Source: Pholiota molesta
Taxonomy: Eukaryota > Basidiomycota > Agaricomycetes > Agaricales > Strophariaceae
Direction of reading: 5' to 3'
DNA length: 64,000 nt
NCBI GenBank assembly: GCA_014925825.1
Contig: JACGCK010000004.1
Span: forward strand, 62,001-126,000
Part shown: piece after piece, positions 11,935-31,173 of the stretch
Layout of the letters: the number at the start of each line of letters is the position of its first letter
Position numbering within the stretch: position 1 is the stretch's first letter
The notes under the pieces: generated by a model
Databases searched by the model: none
Told to the model about the DNA's origin: nothing
What the model saw: the letters and a program-made list of their open reading frames with translations, nothing else
Made by a program: the position numbers and the translations under genes

Positions 11935-12370
11935 TACAAAAACTTGGGCCACTTCCCCACTTTTGGCTGTTAATCTAAGAAATTCTAAATAGACAGAGTA
12001 AAAGAAAACATCAAAGTAGATAAAACCTGGGTTTTAGAATATACATTCAGGATATATTGAATGAGATATGAGCATTGAGGATGGCATTATTCAGTGTAAC
12101 AGACATTATCCATGTGATCATTGATGTGAGTTTGTGACTCTCATGTCACAAAACCAAAGTACAATTCTTAATTCATGTCATAGCAGCAGCAGTGTTAACC
12201 AACTTTCTTCAAAAATGCTCAAAGTCTCATGTATCTACTCTAACGTGTATATATACAAAATTTCAGATCTTCCTGAGGTGTAAACATCTTGGAGTTTATA
12301 GATTGCTTGTAGATTGCACTCCCCCCAATCTCCACATAACCCCATGCCAACAGCACAGGTCAGCTGCTAG
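11935..12370 (+). mobile_element. Older Helitron, right fragment with its 3' end
   Basis: This matches the reverse complement of 2194-2600 throughout, including the 'acttgggccacttccccac' block and the terminal hairpin, and ends in CTAG at 12367-12370 followed by T. It continues the fragment at 1490-2193. The final base lies 124 bases from the stop codon of the ABC transporter gene, whose transcript runs towards it, so the older Helitron probably inserted in or beside that gene's 3' untranslated region. Confidence 0.88.
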
Positions 12371-12493
12371 TTAGACCATAGTTATAGTAGATGTTGCGAC
12401 ACTCATCCTGGCTCTATAAAGCATTATTTAATATCTACTAAACAAAGCAGTATCATTTGACTATATAATAATGTCTAACTTGGTTAAAAAATA

Positions 12494-18620
<6,127 letters not shown>

Positions 18621-18723
18621 GGAGGTTCTGAGGAGGACGATATCCAAGTTGAATTTGAATTTCGACAAAATTACCTACGGAGGCCCGGACCGGCGAAATC
18701 TACTAGAATCTACATAATTGTGA

Positions 18724-19434
18724 CTAATCCTCAAAGGACGGCAGCGGATCCGAGACAATCTCCTCGCCCAGCGCAACCTTTTTAAATAAATCATATGCCC
18801 GGTCGAAATCGTCGTTCACGATGACCAGATCGTGTGCATTCGGCTGCTTGGCGTACTCAATCTCAGCCAGTGCGGTGGCCAGCCGTTTCTGCACGGCGGC
18901 CTCTGTCTCGGTGCCGCGTTTTTGCAGCCGTTCGCGCAGGGCCTTGAGTGAGGGCGGGGATATAAAAAGGTAGACCGGGTTGAGATTCGTGTTTTTAATT
19001 TGGCGCACGCCCTGGCGCAGAATAAATACGCGTCTGTGCAAAGTAGAAATGCGCTCACCTGCGCTTCGATGTCCAGTATGCAGCGCCGGCCCTGCTCTTG
19101 CACTTGCCGAACAGTCTCGAAGCTTGTGCCGTAGCAGTTGCCTGAGAACTCTGCGTGCTCGATAAAGGCGCCCTCCTTGATGAGTTCCTTGAAGCGCTGG
19201 GTGGGGACAAAATGGTAGTGCCTGCCCTCGACCTCGCCCGCGCGTGGGCTGCGAGTGGTATCTGTGACGGATTACGACAGGTCAGCGGAGAGAGATGGAA
19301 AGCGGCGCACGGGAGACGCTGAAGCCAAACTTGTCGGGGAACTCTGCGAAGAGGCGCTGGAGGAGGGTGCTCTTGCCGACGCCGGAGGGTCCGGAGAGGA
19401 CAAGGGGACGCAGGAAGTCGGCGCGGGGAGACAT
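18724..19434 (-). CDS. GUK1: Guanylate kinase
   Basis: Phosphorylates GMP to GDP with ATP in the cytosol, feeding GTP and glycoconjugate synthesis. The start [10 protein letters not shown] is followed at once by the P-loop GPSGVGKST. The GMP-binding region reads [11 protein letters not shown] across the first intron (about 19311-19256), then [15 protein letters not shown] and [14 protein letters not shown] across the second intron (about 19060-19015). It ends with the usual helical lid and a short acidic tail (LPSFED). About 200 residues, normal for the family. It lies 104 bases downstream of the ABC transporter's start on the same strand and diverges from the kinase gene at 19642. Confidence 0.95.
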
Positions 19435-19641
19435 GGCACTACTGATCGCCCGTCGCCTGTCGCCTACAAATTCATAGCGTGTGACAGATGTGACGAGCAT
19501 CACGTCTGGACTTGGATTCCCCCGCACACACCCACCGCCTCGACCGGCGCCCAGTCAACATACCCTAACGATACCCACATACCCCGTTGTCTGTCGCGCC
19601 CTCTCTGTATACTCTCCGCAACGACCCTATAACGACTAACC
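19435..19641. promoter_or_regulatory. Shared divergent promoter region, GUK1 / STK32-like kinase
   Basis: The 207 bases between the two start codons must hold both promoters and both 5' leaders. The right half is pyrimidine-rich on the plus strand. No clear TATA box was seen for either gene. Confidence 0.5.
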
Positions 19642-21485
<1,844 letters not shown>

Positions 21486-21859
21486 GTTTTTTCCTCTGAT
21501 CCCCGGCTTTGATTGTTGCTTGATTTATGACGCTTTTTCGACCATGACCTGGTGAACAGTTTTCTTTTCGCTTTCTCTCGTTCGGTTTGGGTCTCACGTG
21601 GATTATATATGCATGCCTCCCGAAATACTATCCCCTCCCTTACATTTATTCGTAATCTCTCCTTTTATCTGTCGGTGTTCCTTGATAACAGCCGCCGTGT
21701 CTGCTGTGCATTTATATACCTTTTATTTTTAAGACTCGGACACGTTTTAATTTCACAGTCGTCTAATACTGTCCTGTAACAACAAGAATAGCATTCGGAC
21801 TTGTAATTGAGACACGCGACGCGTTTGATCTGGTGGCCCTTCCTCCCGACCATCATCCT
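21486..21859. other. Intergenic, 3' UTR of kinase and 5' UTR of ligase
   Basis: 374 bases between two plus-strand genes. The sequence is T-rich and contains no ORF or repeat I can support. It presumably holds the kinase's polyadenylation signal and the ligase promoter. Confidence 0.5.
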
Positions 21860-24800
21860 ATGCTGGACCCACCCCAGCCCGCGGGCGTCCCGTTCTCCTT
21901 GTATGTCTTCCTTTTGCTGATCCACATCTCCATCAACCATCTATGTATTACCATCATCCAGTTTCGTCTCGCTTGTGCGCAACATCGCTGCAATCCAGCC
22001 ATCATTGTGCAACGCCCATGCACGGCGCGCGACTGCTGGGACACGCGGCAACCTCAACTACCCCGCCGCGCGTACCTTCGAGCGCTGGGTTGTAGCACTG
22101 CGCAAAGAGTTCGCTCCGTTACCCGCCGGGACGACCGCGATCTGCTTCCGCCTGCTCTTCCCCGAGGAGGATGTCCGAAGGAAGTATGACATCCAGGAGC
22201 CGCGCATGACGAAACTGCTGGCGACGTGCTTTGGCGTGGATTCCGCACAGTTCGAGAAGTGGGGGCTGGAGGAGGAATCGGGGTGTTTGGGCGCAGAGCT
22301 GAAGCTCGTCCTGCAGAAATCGTGCCCAGTGAGTCGACATATGCGCGCTTTTCTGCTCATATATACCACACCTCATCGACGCGCCTTCTGAAATAAATAG
22401 CATCCCGATGGCTTCGAAAGTCCTCTCTCCATCGCAGAAATTGACGCGCTCCTCGACGAGCTCGCCGCCTTATCTGGCTACACCCACACCTCCATCCGCG
22501 CCAAGCACCCCAAAGGCCAGCGCCGCACGCGCGCAGAAATCATGCGGAGCCTCTTCCGCGACCTCGCGCCCGAGGACGCCGCCGTCCTGACGCAGATCAT
22601 CCTCAAGGATCTGCGCCCGTTGCTGTACCCGCTTACGGAGTTCCACTACACGGCCGCGCTCACGCGCTTCAACTCTGCCGCGGTGAAGATGCTGACCAAG
22701 GAGCACGCGATGGACGTGTGGGACCCGACGCATAGATTTTTGCGGTTCTATCGCATGCGCGCAGCGCTCGACGAGGCGGCGGCGTTTGCGGATCTGCCAG
22801 GTACGACGCCCCGCGATATCCAGCCGGTGGTGGGGTCGCCGATAGCTGTACGTACGCGCATATATTCCGTGTCATATCATCGTACCAACCCATTCTTGGT
22901 TGTGCATAGATACCCAAGTCAGAGAAGGGCCTGAGTTGCGCGCACGCATTGGACTTTCTCTACGGCTCTGAAACGGTATGGGCCGAGACCAAGTACGACG
23001 GCGAGCGGGCGCAAATCCACGTCGAAGTCCGTCCTGATGGATCGTCTCATATCACCATATTCAGCAAAAGCAAACGCGATTCCACGCACGACAGACAGGC
23101 TGTACATCACCTCATTCGGGCGGCGCTAGGGCTGTCTGGCGAACCGGGGACGGGGAAAGTGAGGCAGAATGTCATCCTTGACGCAGAGATGGTTGCCTTT
23201 CACGGTGACAAAGTGGCAGGTGAATTTTACGATGTGTCGTGCATATTTTTTTATACTAAGATATTGATCCTGCAGAGTTCTGGCATATTCGTCAGTTGAT
23301 CGAAGATACTGCCCATGGGATTCGAGGAAAACGCCGATCCCATCTCACTGTTCCCTATGAGTGCGTTTCCTAGAGGCGGCAAATTTTAATTCCATGTTTT
23401 TCCTAATATTCCTCACTCGAGTAGACATGAGTCCCTGGACAGCGAAGCAAACGAAGGGCTCTCCCTCGGCCTCGTTTTCTTCGACATCCTTTACCTCGAC
23501 TCCAAATCCCTTCTGGGTGTCCCATATAGCACACGCCGCGAGCTTCTTGAAAAGCACATACGCACCGAACCCGGCAAGGCCATCCTCGCCGCCCGCTATC
23601 CCATCAATATGTCGTCCACAGTGAAGGCTGAGGACGCGCTGCGGCGGACGTTCGCAGAACACATAGCCGCATACGAAGAGGGTCTAGTGCTAAAGGCGGG
23701 CGATGCGAGGTACAATGATTATCAGAAGCCTTGGGTGAAGCTCAAGAGGGATTATATTCCTGGGCATGGGGATTGTCTGGATATGGTCATTCTTGGTGCG
23801 AGCTGGGAGAAGGTGCGCGGGCGAAGCTTGAGAGGTTAGTCGATGGCAGTGGTTTTCTCGATGATGCTGATATATCTACTTTGCAGTTTCGCCTAGTGCT
23901 TTTACCACGTTTTACGTGGGTGCTTTAGAGAATCCGAAGGAAACGATACAGAAGGTGTGCCTATTTATTGTCATACTTGGAAATGTAATTTCTGAGATTA
24001 TTTTCAGCCTCCTCGACCTCCTAGATTTCATGTATACTTCACTGTAGCCTATGGCTTGAACCGCAAACAGCTAGAGGAGCTTAACTTTCTAATAAAAAGC
24101 TCGGATCCCGTTCCTTATGCATCCTTGGTAAATATTTTAATCTAAATTTTCGCATGCTGTTCTTATTAAATTTCGTAGGGCTCCAAAAATTGCGATCTTC
24201 CATTTAATCTCACAGTCTTCAAGGGCCTCAACCCACCACCGACGGTTATCCTGCGCACGCCATTACTTGCAGAGCTATTTGGCGCGGGATTTACGAAAGC
24301 AGCTCACAGTCAGGTACATATCAATAATCTGTTTCTGCGATTCGAAGAGTTCTCACTCTGCCTCGATGTTGCAGCATTACGAGTTGCGCTTCCCGCGCAT
24401 CCAGAAACTGCATCGTTCGAGTGAACGCAGTTGGAAAGACGCTGTGTCACTCGAAGAATTGCACGACATTGCATGCGAATCTGTGGGTCGCGAGTGCGCA
24501 AGCAAGGAGGCGAATGACGCAGTCAAAGAGATGTTCCGAGTATCTGTCTCGCCTGGTATCAATTCGGATGTCAGGTACGAAGCACGGATGAGGAAAGCAT
24601 ACAACGCGCTCGCAAAATCGGAGGGTGTCCCGCCTTCTTCGATAGTTCTCGACAAACCAGTGATGCAGATTCAGAGCCCTTGTTTTACCAGTTTGTCGGA
24701 CTCGAAGGCGGCACCAACAACACCGCCAAGTTCCAGGCAGCTAAGACCGCTGGGATCGAAGACGAATATCTTCCAGAAGGCAGAAGGGTCCTATCAGCAA

Positions 24801-25418
24801 ACGACGGTCATCGTTCCCGAGGAAGTGAAATCGACGATGCGGCTGACGATCCCGCGCCCGCCGATGACACCGCCGGGTTCTAGTCCCCCAGTCATGGCTG
24901 TGAAGCGACCTGCCTCTCACAAAGCCCCAAAGCCGCTGCGGCCTCAGAAGAAAGCGAAGATCACACATTCATCCCCAGAAAACTTGCATCCGCCTCCAGA
25001 TACAACAGCGGCTTCTGCATACGCGCCCTCGTCTTCTACTGTAACACCAGCTGCACCACAACAGTCTCTTTTCCCGTCTGACATCGATTGCGACAGCACA
25101 TTGGTGTTTTTCGCGAAGCCGGGCAGCAAACCCTGCGCAGTGTACAACGCGCGCAAGGCGCGCATGGTAGTACGGCCGCTGCACAGTATACAAGCGTTAC
25201 TTGCTGGGTGTGGATGGACGGCCAATAGACTAGATGTGGAGTTCACGCAGAAGGGGATTATCATAATTGACGAATGCGATCCCAGTGGTGATGGAAAACG
25301 GTGGCAGGCTGCGATCCTGGGGATGCTTGCGACAGAGGCAGCATCATCGGCCCGGTGCAAGAGGGTGGAGGTTACGGTGTATGGGTGTAGCTCTGGATTG
25401 TTGGACCGGTTTGCATGA
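21860..25418 (+). CDS. ATP-dependent DNA ligase, LIG4-like, no BRCT seen
   Basis: Seals DNA breaks through a lysyl-AMP intermediate. Exons 21860-21900, 21962-22328, 22401-22847 and 22910 onward join in frame. The first about 285 residues are the helical DNA-binding N domain. The nucleotidyl-transferase core has AETKYDGERAQIH with the catalytic Lys at about residue 313, then FSKSKRDST, VILDAEMVAF, EGLVLKAGDARY and PWVKLKRDY (motif VI-like). The OB-fold part follows through several short exons. The last exon (from about 24374) is unusual: helical, then Pro/Ser-rich, then a globular end (SDIDCDSTLVFFAKPG to SGLLDRFA) that may be a diverged BRCT-like fold. I see no clear BRCT Trp motif. The protein is about 1,000 residues. 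It belongs to the ligase superfamily with confidence; assignment to LIG4 itself is uncertain. Confidence 0.85.
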
Positions 25419-25566
25419 GCATAAATTATCGCATATTTATTGTAGACCACCTGCTGTATTTCTAGCGCGTCAAGTCTGTATTACCATTCCACGTTGTGCG
25501 TTCCCACTCCGAGGCGGCGTGTGAGAGCGGGTTAAAAGCCTGCGGCGACGGGCGAGACATCCGACG

Positions 25567-27141
25567 ATGCTTTCCCTCGTGCGCCCACCCACCCGCGCCC
25601 TCCCGCGCAGCCTGCGGGCCTTCTCCACCACCCTCCGCCGCCCCTCGCGCGCAGTCGTCTACGCAGCGAACGGCGCACCCACCGAGGTCCTCCGCGTGCT
25701 CACCTTCCCCCCGCTGCCGCCCCCGCCGCGCGAGGCGATCAACATCGAGCTCCTCCTCGCGCCCATCAACCCCGCGGACCTCAACGTCGTCGAGGGCGTG
25801 TACCCGAGCAAGCCGCGGCCGGACGACGCCCTCGCCGTCCCGCCGCGCAGCGACAGCACGAGCGCCAACGCCGAGACCAGCGCGGCGGCGAGCACGCCGC
25901 AGACGGTGTGGGTCGGCGGGAACGAGGGCGTGGGGCGCGTCACCGCGGTCGGCGAGGGCGTCGGCGACGGGCTGCGCACGGGCGACTGGGTCGTGCTCAC
26001 GCGGCCGCAGGCGGGATCGTGGGCCGCGGCGCGCACGGTCGGCGCGGGCGACGTTGCGCGTGTGCCTGACGCTGAGGCGCTGTCGGAGGCGCAGGCGGCG
26101 ACGCTGACGGTGCGTGAACGTGTTTCTTATACGTCTATGGTTGTGCAACTTTTTGGGAGAAGCATTGATATGAATAGGAGAGGCTTGCTCATGTTAGCTT
26201 TGCGTTGTATGCGGTATAGGTCAATCCGGCCACGGCGTACAACATGCTCAAGGACTTTATCGAGCTCAAGCCAGGCGACTGGGTCGTGCAGAATGGGGCG
26301 AACAGCGCGGTGCGTACAATGTCTATCGACTAATTCTCATTACTCACTCTCGACCTCACTCACAGGTCGGCCAAGCCGTGATCCAGATCGCTAAAGCGCG
26401 GGGCCTGAACACGCTCAACTTCGTACGCAACCGACCAGACATAGACGCGCTCAGGAACAAGCTGCAAGGACTGGGTGCGACGCACGTCCTCACATACGAC
26501 GAGCTCGCGGACAAGAGCGTGCGCGAACAGATCAAGGAGTGGACCGGAGGCAAGGTGCGTTGCACTTACGGTGCCCACAAAGCGCATTTACACTCATAAT
26601 CACACGTCTTTGCTCATCTCCACTAGCCAATTCGCCTGGGCCTAAATTGCGTCGGTACGTGCCCCTCTCCCGCTGCCACCCCATCACCTATATTCACATA
26701 CCCACAGGCGGCAAGGACACGACGGCTATGGCGCGCTTACTTGGCATGGATGGACACCTCGTGTCGTACGGCGGGATGTCGAAGCAGCCATTACCGCTCC
26801 CAACGTCCCTGTTTATCTTCAAGAATCTAACATGCCATGGGTTCTGGCAGACGCGGTGGTACTCTAAGCACGACGGTGCCGCGCGCGCGGAACTGATGAA
26901 GACGCTCGTGGGGCTGATGAAGGAGGGCAAAGTGCGTAGCCCATCTTCTTCTTTGGGTTGTGAGTGGTTTGATTAATGGATGTGGTTGTAGCTCGATACA
27001 CCGGAACATGAGATTGTGACGATACCTGCGAGCGAGTCTGACGAGGAGGCGACACAGCGGCTGCGAGACATGATGGCAGCGATAACAGAGGGCCGCTATG
27101 GAAAGAAGGTACTGTTGAAGATAGAAGATAAGCATATCTGA
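25567..27141 (+). CDS. ETR1: Mitochondrial trans-2-enoyl reductase (MECR/Etr1)
   Basis: NADPH-dependent enoyl-thioester reductase, the last step of each mitochondrial fatty-acid synthesis cycle, needed for lipoic acid and respiration. The N-terminus ([19 protein letters not shown]) is an Arg-rich amphipathic mitochondrial import signal. Visible family motifs are [17 protein letters not shown] with the expected catalytic Tyr at residue 79, [21 protein letters not shown], the NADPH loop [33 protein letters not shown] and [13 protein letters not shown]. Five introns, including one flanking a tiny exon encoding [10 protein letters not shown] low-complexity Ser/Ala insertion of about 25 residues follows the Tyr motif. 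Exon 1 is extremely GC-rich. It ends 68 bases from the p24 gene, facing it. Confidence 0.95.
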
Positions 27142-27209
27142 ACTCGTTTGAATGGGCAATTAGAGGGTGATGAAAGGCATGGTCATTAAGTAATAGTACA
27201 TCATAAAAG

Positions 27210-27953
27210 CTAGCGGCTTTTTCTGTCCTCAAAGAAACGCTGTAATCGAGAAATTAGCACATCTCGCTCGAAAAAAATAATAAGCAAGGAAGGCGCACCT
27301 TGAGATGCCTGAGCTGCCATGCACATGTGCCGAGCAGGACAGCGATCTGAGCTATGCTGTACCACACGGCCCTGGAATTGGTGGCCTCGCTCAAGTCCCG
27401 GTAGTCCTCTTCCCTCTCACGTTGGTACTGTTGTTCGCGGCGGATATCCTCGAGCTTGGCGTTGAGGTCGCGGACCTTTCCTGCGAGTTCGGAGACGTGG
27501 GACCTGTCGTGCTCGACGTCGGCTTTTGTGGAGCCGACGACGATGTCGAGGTAGAGGCGGATGTGGGTGTGACTGAACCAGGAGGTGTAGTTGGTGGAGA
27601 GGCAGATGGAGTGGTCGCCTGCCTCGTGGGAGGTGAAGGTGAATCTGCCGTCGAGGGGCCCGACGGAGCGGACAACGACGTGACCTGAAGGCTCCTCCTG
27701 GACGTCGACGATAATGCCTAGGTCTGGATTTTCGGCATATGTCTGCTCCTGCTCATTCCACTCGAGTGCGCGGTAGTGGCCTGCAAAGAAAGGTTAACGC
27801 CGCCACATACGACGACGATGGGGACGCACCTTGGACGACGGTGTCTGTGGGGAGCTCCTCAATAAAACAGCGCTGCTGGTTGGCGTCGAGATAAAAGTGG
27901 AGGGCGTGGACGGAGGCGAGGAAGGAGAGGAGCAGCGCGAGCACGAAGCGCAT
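27210..27953 (-). CDS. p24 family cargo receptor, alpha type (Erp1/TMED4/9-like)
   Basis: Type I membrane protein of COPII/COPI vesicles that cycles between ER and Golgi. A signal peptide (MRFVLALLLSFLASVHA) is followed by the GOLD domain with its two cysteines (QRCFIEELP and SICLSTN), a coiled-coil with VRDLNAKLEDIRREQQYQ, a membrane segment (WYSIAQIAVLLGTCAWQ) and the tail LRHLK-RFFEDRKSR. The RFF motif binds COPII and the basic end resembles COPI-binding tails. The last nine residues come from a separate 3' exon (stop at 27212-27210). The first intron sits at about 27832-27784. Motifs fit the alpha subfamily best. It converges with ETR1 and diverges from the kinase-like gene. Confidence 0.92.
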
Positions 27954-28198
27954 TTTGGGTGAGGACTAGAGCGGAGGAAGCATTGAACGTGGCGGAGGCG
28001 CTGTTTGGCGGAACACTCCGGTCCAAACAAATGCGATCACTTATGTTGTGACAACCTCCGGCATCGGGCTAGTAATAGTATACAGAACAGTCATGGCGGT
28101 GTATGTCCCGTCTGAATAATCCATACGCCGCCCCCGGTGCATAAAACTATAACTACACAGGCTTTGCATTGCACACCCAATACTTACCTGGAACCACC
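27954..28198. promoter_or_regulatory. Divergent promoter region, p24 gene / kinase-like gene
   Basis: 245 bases separate the two start codons. An A/T-rich stretch 'cataaaactataac' at about 28139-28153 could serve as a TATA-like element for the rightward gene. No other signal is evident. Confidence 0.4.
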
Positions 28199-29507
28199 AT
28201 GTCCTCCACCCTATCCTGGCCAAAGCATGTCTACAAACTCTCCCAAGGCGACATCCAATATCTCCAACGCATGCACCCTGATATGCCACTATGGCGTACA
28301 TCTCTTACGCGCGAGCTTACTGCGCAAACAGACGATAGCGAGGCAAGCATCCCTTTGGCTCATACCAAGCTCATACGCTCCAAAGCTAACAGTTCGCTTA
28401 GATCGTCGCTACAGCACAATCTACTCTCGGTGACATCCGTGTGCGCGCAATGCGCATCCACAGTGGCCCCCGTAGCATCACCGTACGGTTATTTCTCATG
28501 CCCTCGCACACAAGACTAACCAAGCGCGCATTAATTCTACTCGCAGGATCTCGTAAAGAAGCTCCGCCGCATACCTTCAAAACCGCATCCGAATCTCATT
28601 CAAATTCGCGGCCTGTACGCCGTCGCCCAAGAGCCGCTCGCTCTTTTCTCCCTCGATGTTCCTCGTGCAACAGTAATGGCTTACCTCTCCACGCACCCGC
28701 ACTTTGACCGCCGGAAATTGGCAAGTTCTTTTCCGTTCAAATCCAATAGCGCACAACTAAATATTCGTCGTCTACTTATCCAGTGCGCGGACGTTGCACG
28801 CGGCCTAGACTACCTCCACCGGTTGGAGATTGTGCACGGTGCAGTCCGACCGGTATTTGTCCCTCACCTCCATATTTATATCCCCATGCTAATGCACTCC
28901 GCTACCTCCACAGGCAAACGTCCTCGTGCGCCCAGAGGGCACTGCCATGCTTGGCGAACCCGCAGACGAAGACATCCCCAGCCCAGGCGCTCGCACGCGC
29001 CTCGCGCCGTACCTTGCGCCGGAGCTCTTCGACCCCGCGGCGTACGCCATCTTTGCCATAGACACCTACAGACGAGATGAGTACGCCGGCGAGTACCGCG
29101 TGGAGAGCGACATCTACGCGCTGGGGGCTACCACCATCGAGGTACGTACCCAATCACTCCGCCTCGCACGTACTTCCTATATTTCACTTACCGACACACT
29201 GTATACCACTCAGATATTCACCGGTTCACCCCCTGCCCCCTTCCGCATCCCCTACTCTACAGTAACCACTGCGAAAGCGCTCTTCCACCTCACACGCACG
29301 CACTCCCCCGCCGAACATCAACTCATCCCACCGCGCATCCACGTCGCCCTCTCCGACATCATGCATGTACTGCCGTACCACCGGCCGCATTCAGGAAATG
29401 CGCTGCAGTGGCTCGAGCGCCCCGACGTGCTGCGCGTGCGCGCGTGTGCACCGGTAAACGCGAAAACGAGGATGCGGCGCGCGGCGAGGGCGTTTTGGTC
29501 GGCGTAA
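28199..29507 (+). CDS. Protein-kinase-like fold with degenerate catalytic motifs
   Basis: Start MSSTLSWPKHVYKLSQGD. The frame continues through a probable GC-AG intron (about 28340-28401) into IVATAQSTLGDIRV and, after another intron, DLVKKLRRIPSKPHPNL and CADVARGLDYLHRLEIVHG. That last stretch is the alphaE helix of a kinase. The catalytic loop reads VHGAVRPANVLV where HRDLKPxNILL is expected, so the catalytic Asp is Ala. The DFG site reads MLGEP, and APYLAPE matches the activation-segment APE region, followed by ESDIYALGATTIEIFTG (alphaF). No glycine loop is visible. It is therefore a predicted pseudokinase, possibly a diverged member of the large mushroom kinase expansions. The C-terminal part ending RRAARAFWSA is unrecognised. 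Confidence 0.75.
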
Positions 29508-29839
29508 ACTTGGACTGAGGCGAGGTACTTTTAAGCACAGGACAGTGGGTGTTTTCATTTAGATGGGATGGCCATACTTTAATCTTCGTATAGTTAATGT
29601 AATGTATCTTTTATTTATTGGTATCATATAAATACGTATATAGTCGAACGTGCTAGGAGAATAGAACTTTACTAGTAGTCATTGAACAATGAGAAGGGCG
29701 AAATAAAAAATACATTGTACAGGCATCAAAGAAAGTAGTGGAGATTACAAGTACACGCTGGTAGACGTGAGCCAGCTATACACAGCACCACAGCAAGTCG
29801 GGCATGAAAGAAAAGGAAACAGAAGTAGAAACAGAAACA
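29508..29839. other. Convergent intergenic region, nothing further seen
   Basis: 332 AT-rich bases between two converging genes. It should contain both 3' untranslated ends. No repeat or ORF is supported. Confidence 0.5.
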
Positions 29840-31056
29840 TCATCCCATGCGCATCGTCCCACCCGCACCTGCCGTCAGACTGCTACTACGCCCCATCGAA
29901 CCCATGCCACCCGGCACACCTGTCCCACCGCCACTCCCCAGCGCATTCAGCAACAGATCCCGACAACACCTCGCACGCTCCCTTCTTTGCACAAACCAGC
30001 TCCCTGCGTCGCACGGCACCGCAAGCGGCACACCCACTGCCCCACGCGTGCGTGCCGTGCGCACGCTGCGGATCAACTCCTCAACTTCCACTTCCGAATC
30101 CAGATCATCCAGGTCCTCCGACACATCGTCGCGCATCTCCTCCGCGAGCCGCTGCTGTGCAGCCGCCGCCGCCGCCGCCTTCTTGCCGACCTTCTTGCTG
30201 CCACCGCCGCCTCCCCCGCCCCCGCCGCCCTTCTTGCCCGCGGGGGGCGCCGCGGGGTCGAGGCCGAGCGCGGCGGCGGCCTCGCCCGCGAGGCGCTTCT
30301 TCTCCATCTTCTCGCGCTCGCGCTTCTCCTTCTTCTCGGCCTTGGTCTCGCGCTTGACGGGCTCGACGAAGTTGGGGTTGTTCGCGCGCTGCCAGTCGAG
30401 GAGGAGGTCGTCGTAGAGGCGCGAGCGGCCGAGCACGGCGCGCTTGGCGCCCATTGAGTGCGACTTGCACGTGAGGGAGCGCGAGCAGGGCAGGTTCTTG
30501 TCGTTGATGACGCCGCACTGCTTGTCGAAGTCGACGGGGCCCTTGACGCGGCCCTTGGTGACCTTGACCGCGGGCTTCGCCTTCTTCTTCGCGGGCTCCT
30601 CAGGGGAGGGCGACGCTTTGCGCTTCTTGCCGCCCTTCTTGCCATCTGCGTCGATGGTGTAAGACTTGAACTAACCTTGAAGAATGCATGGGTACGCACC
30701 ATCCACCTCGACCTTGCCCTTGCCCCCTTTCTTCCCTCCAGAACGTATCAGAGCGCAATTATCTGTACACAGGGCCAACATCAACACTGAACCACCAGCA
30801 TCGCTGAGGGATACATACCGGAGTGTTCTACAATACAGCTACGCAGGATAGGCTTGCTGCAATGGCTGCACTTGACGAGGCCGACGTCGGCGGTGGATGT
30901 GAGGGGCCGGGCGCCAAAGACCTTCATGTCGCGGGCGGCGAGCCATGATGTGGGTGGAGACGGCGCGGCCGGTGTGTCGGCACTGGTGCTGGGGGACGGG
31001 ATGTCCCAGGAGAAGGGGGAGACGGGGCCGGGAGACGGCTTGAGTTTAAGAGTCAT
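29840..31056 (-). CDS. SGF73: SAGA deubiquitinase-module subunit Sgf73 (ataxin-7 type)
   Basis: Anchors the histone H2B deubiquitinase module to the SAGA coactivator in the nucleus. Exon 1 (from 31056) encodes a Pro/Ser-rich N-terminus and the first zinc-binding motif [18 protein letters not shown]. After an intron (about 30830-30772) come a Lys-rich linker and the SCA7 domain: [20 protein letters not shown] followed by [19 protein letters not shown]. The C-terminal third has a charged coiled coil, a run of ten glycines, an Ala run and an acidic segment ([17 protein letters not shown]), and ends GGTMRMG. Very GC-rich. The poly-Gly and poly-Ala runs recall the repeat-prone nature of ataxin-7. 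Same strand and next to TAF10. Confidence 0.9.
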
Positions 31057-31173
31057 CGTCGTTGGTGCAAGAGCTCAATCACGCACAACGTTCCTCAGAA
31101 CATGTATCATGTGACAGCAATAATCAATGCAATATACAATAAGTAACAGTGGCTCTACGAATACAATGCAAGT

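Noticed and set aside
22054..22733. Several minus-strand ORFs opposite the DNA ligase
   Set aside because: Antisense shadows in GC-rich coding sequence; the plus strand shows conserved ligase motifs.
25462..26148. 228-codon minus-strand ORF and 203-codon plus-strand ORF
   Set aside because: They are shadows of the extremely GC-rich first exon of ETR1; both translate to Arg/Ala-rich strings with no domain.
30073..30702. 209-codon Arg/Ser-rich minus-strand ORF
   Set aside because: Out-of-frame shadow of the Sgf73 coding sequence.
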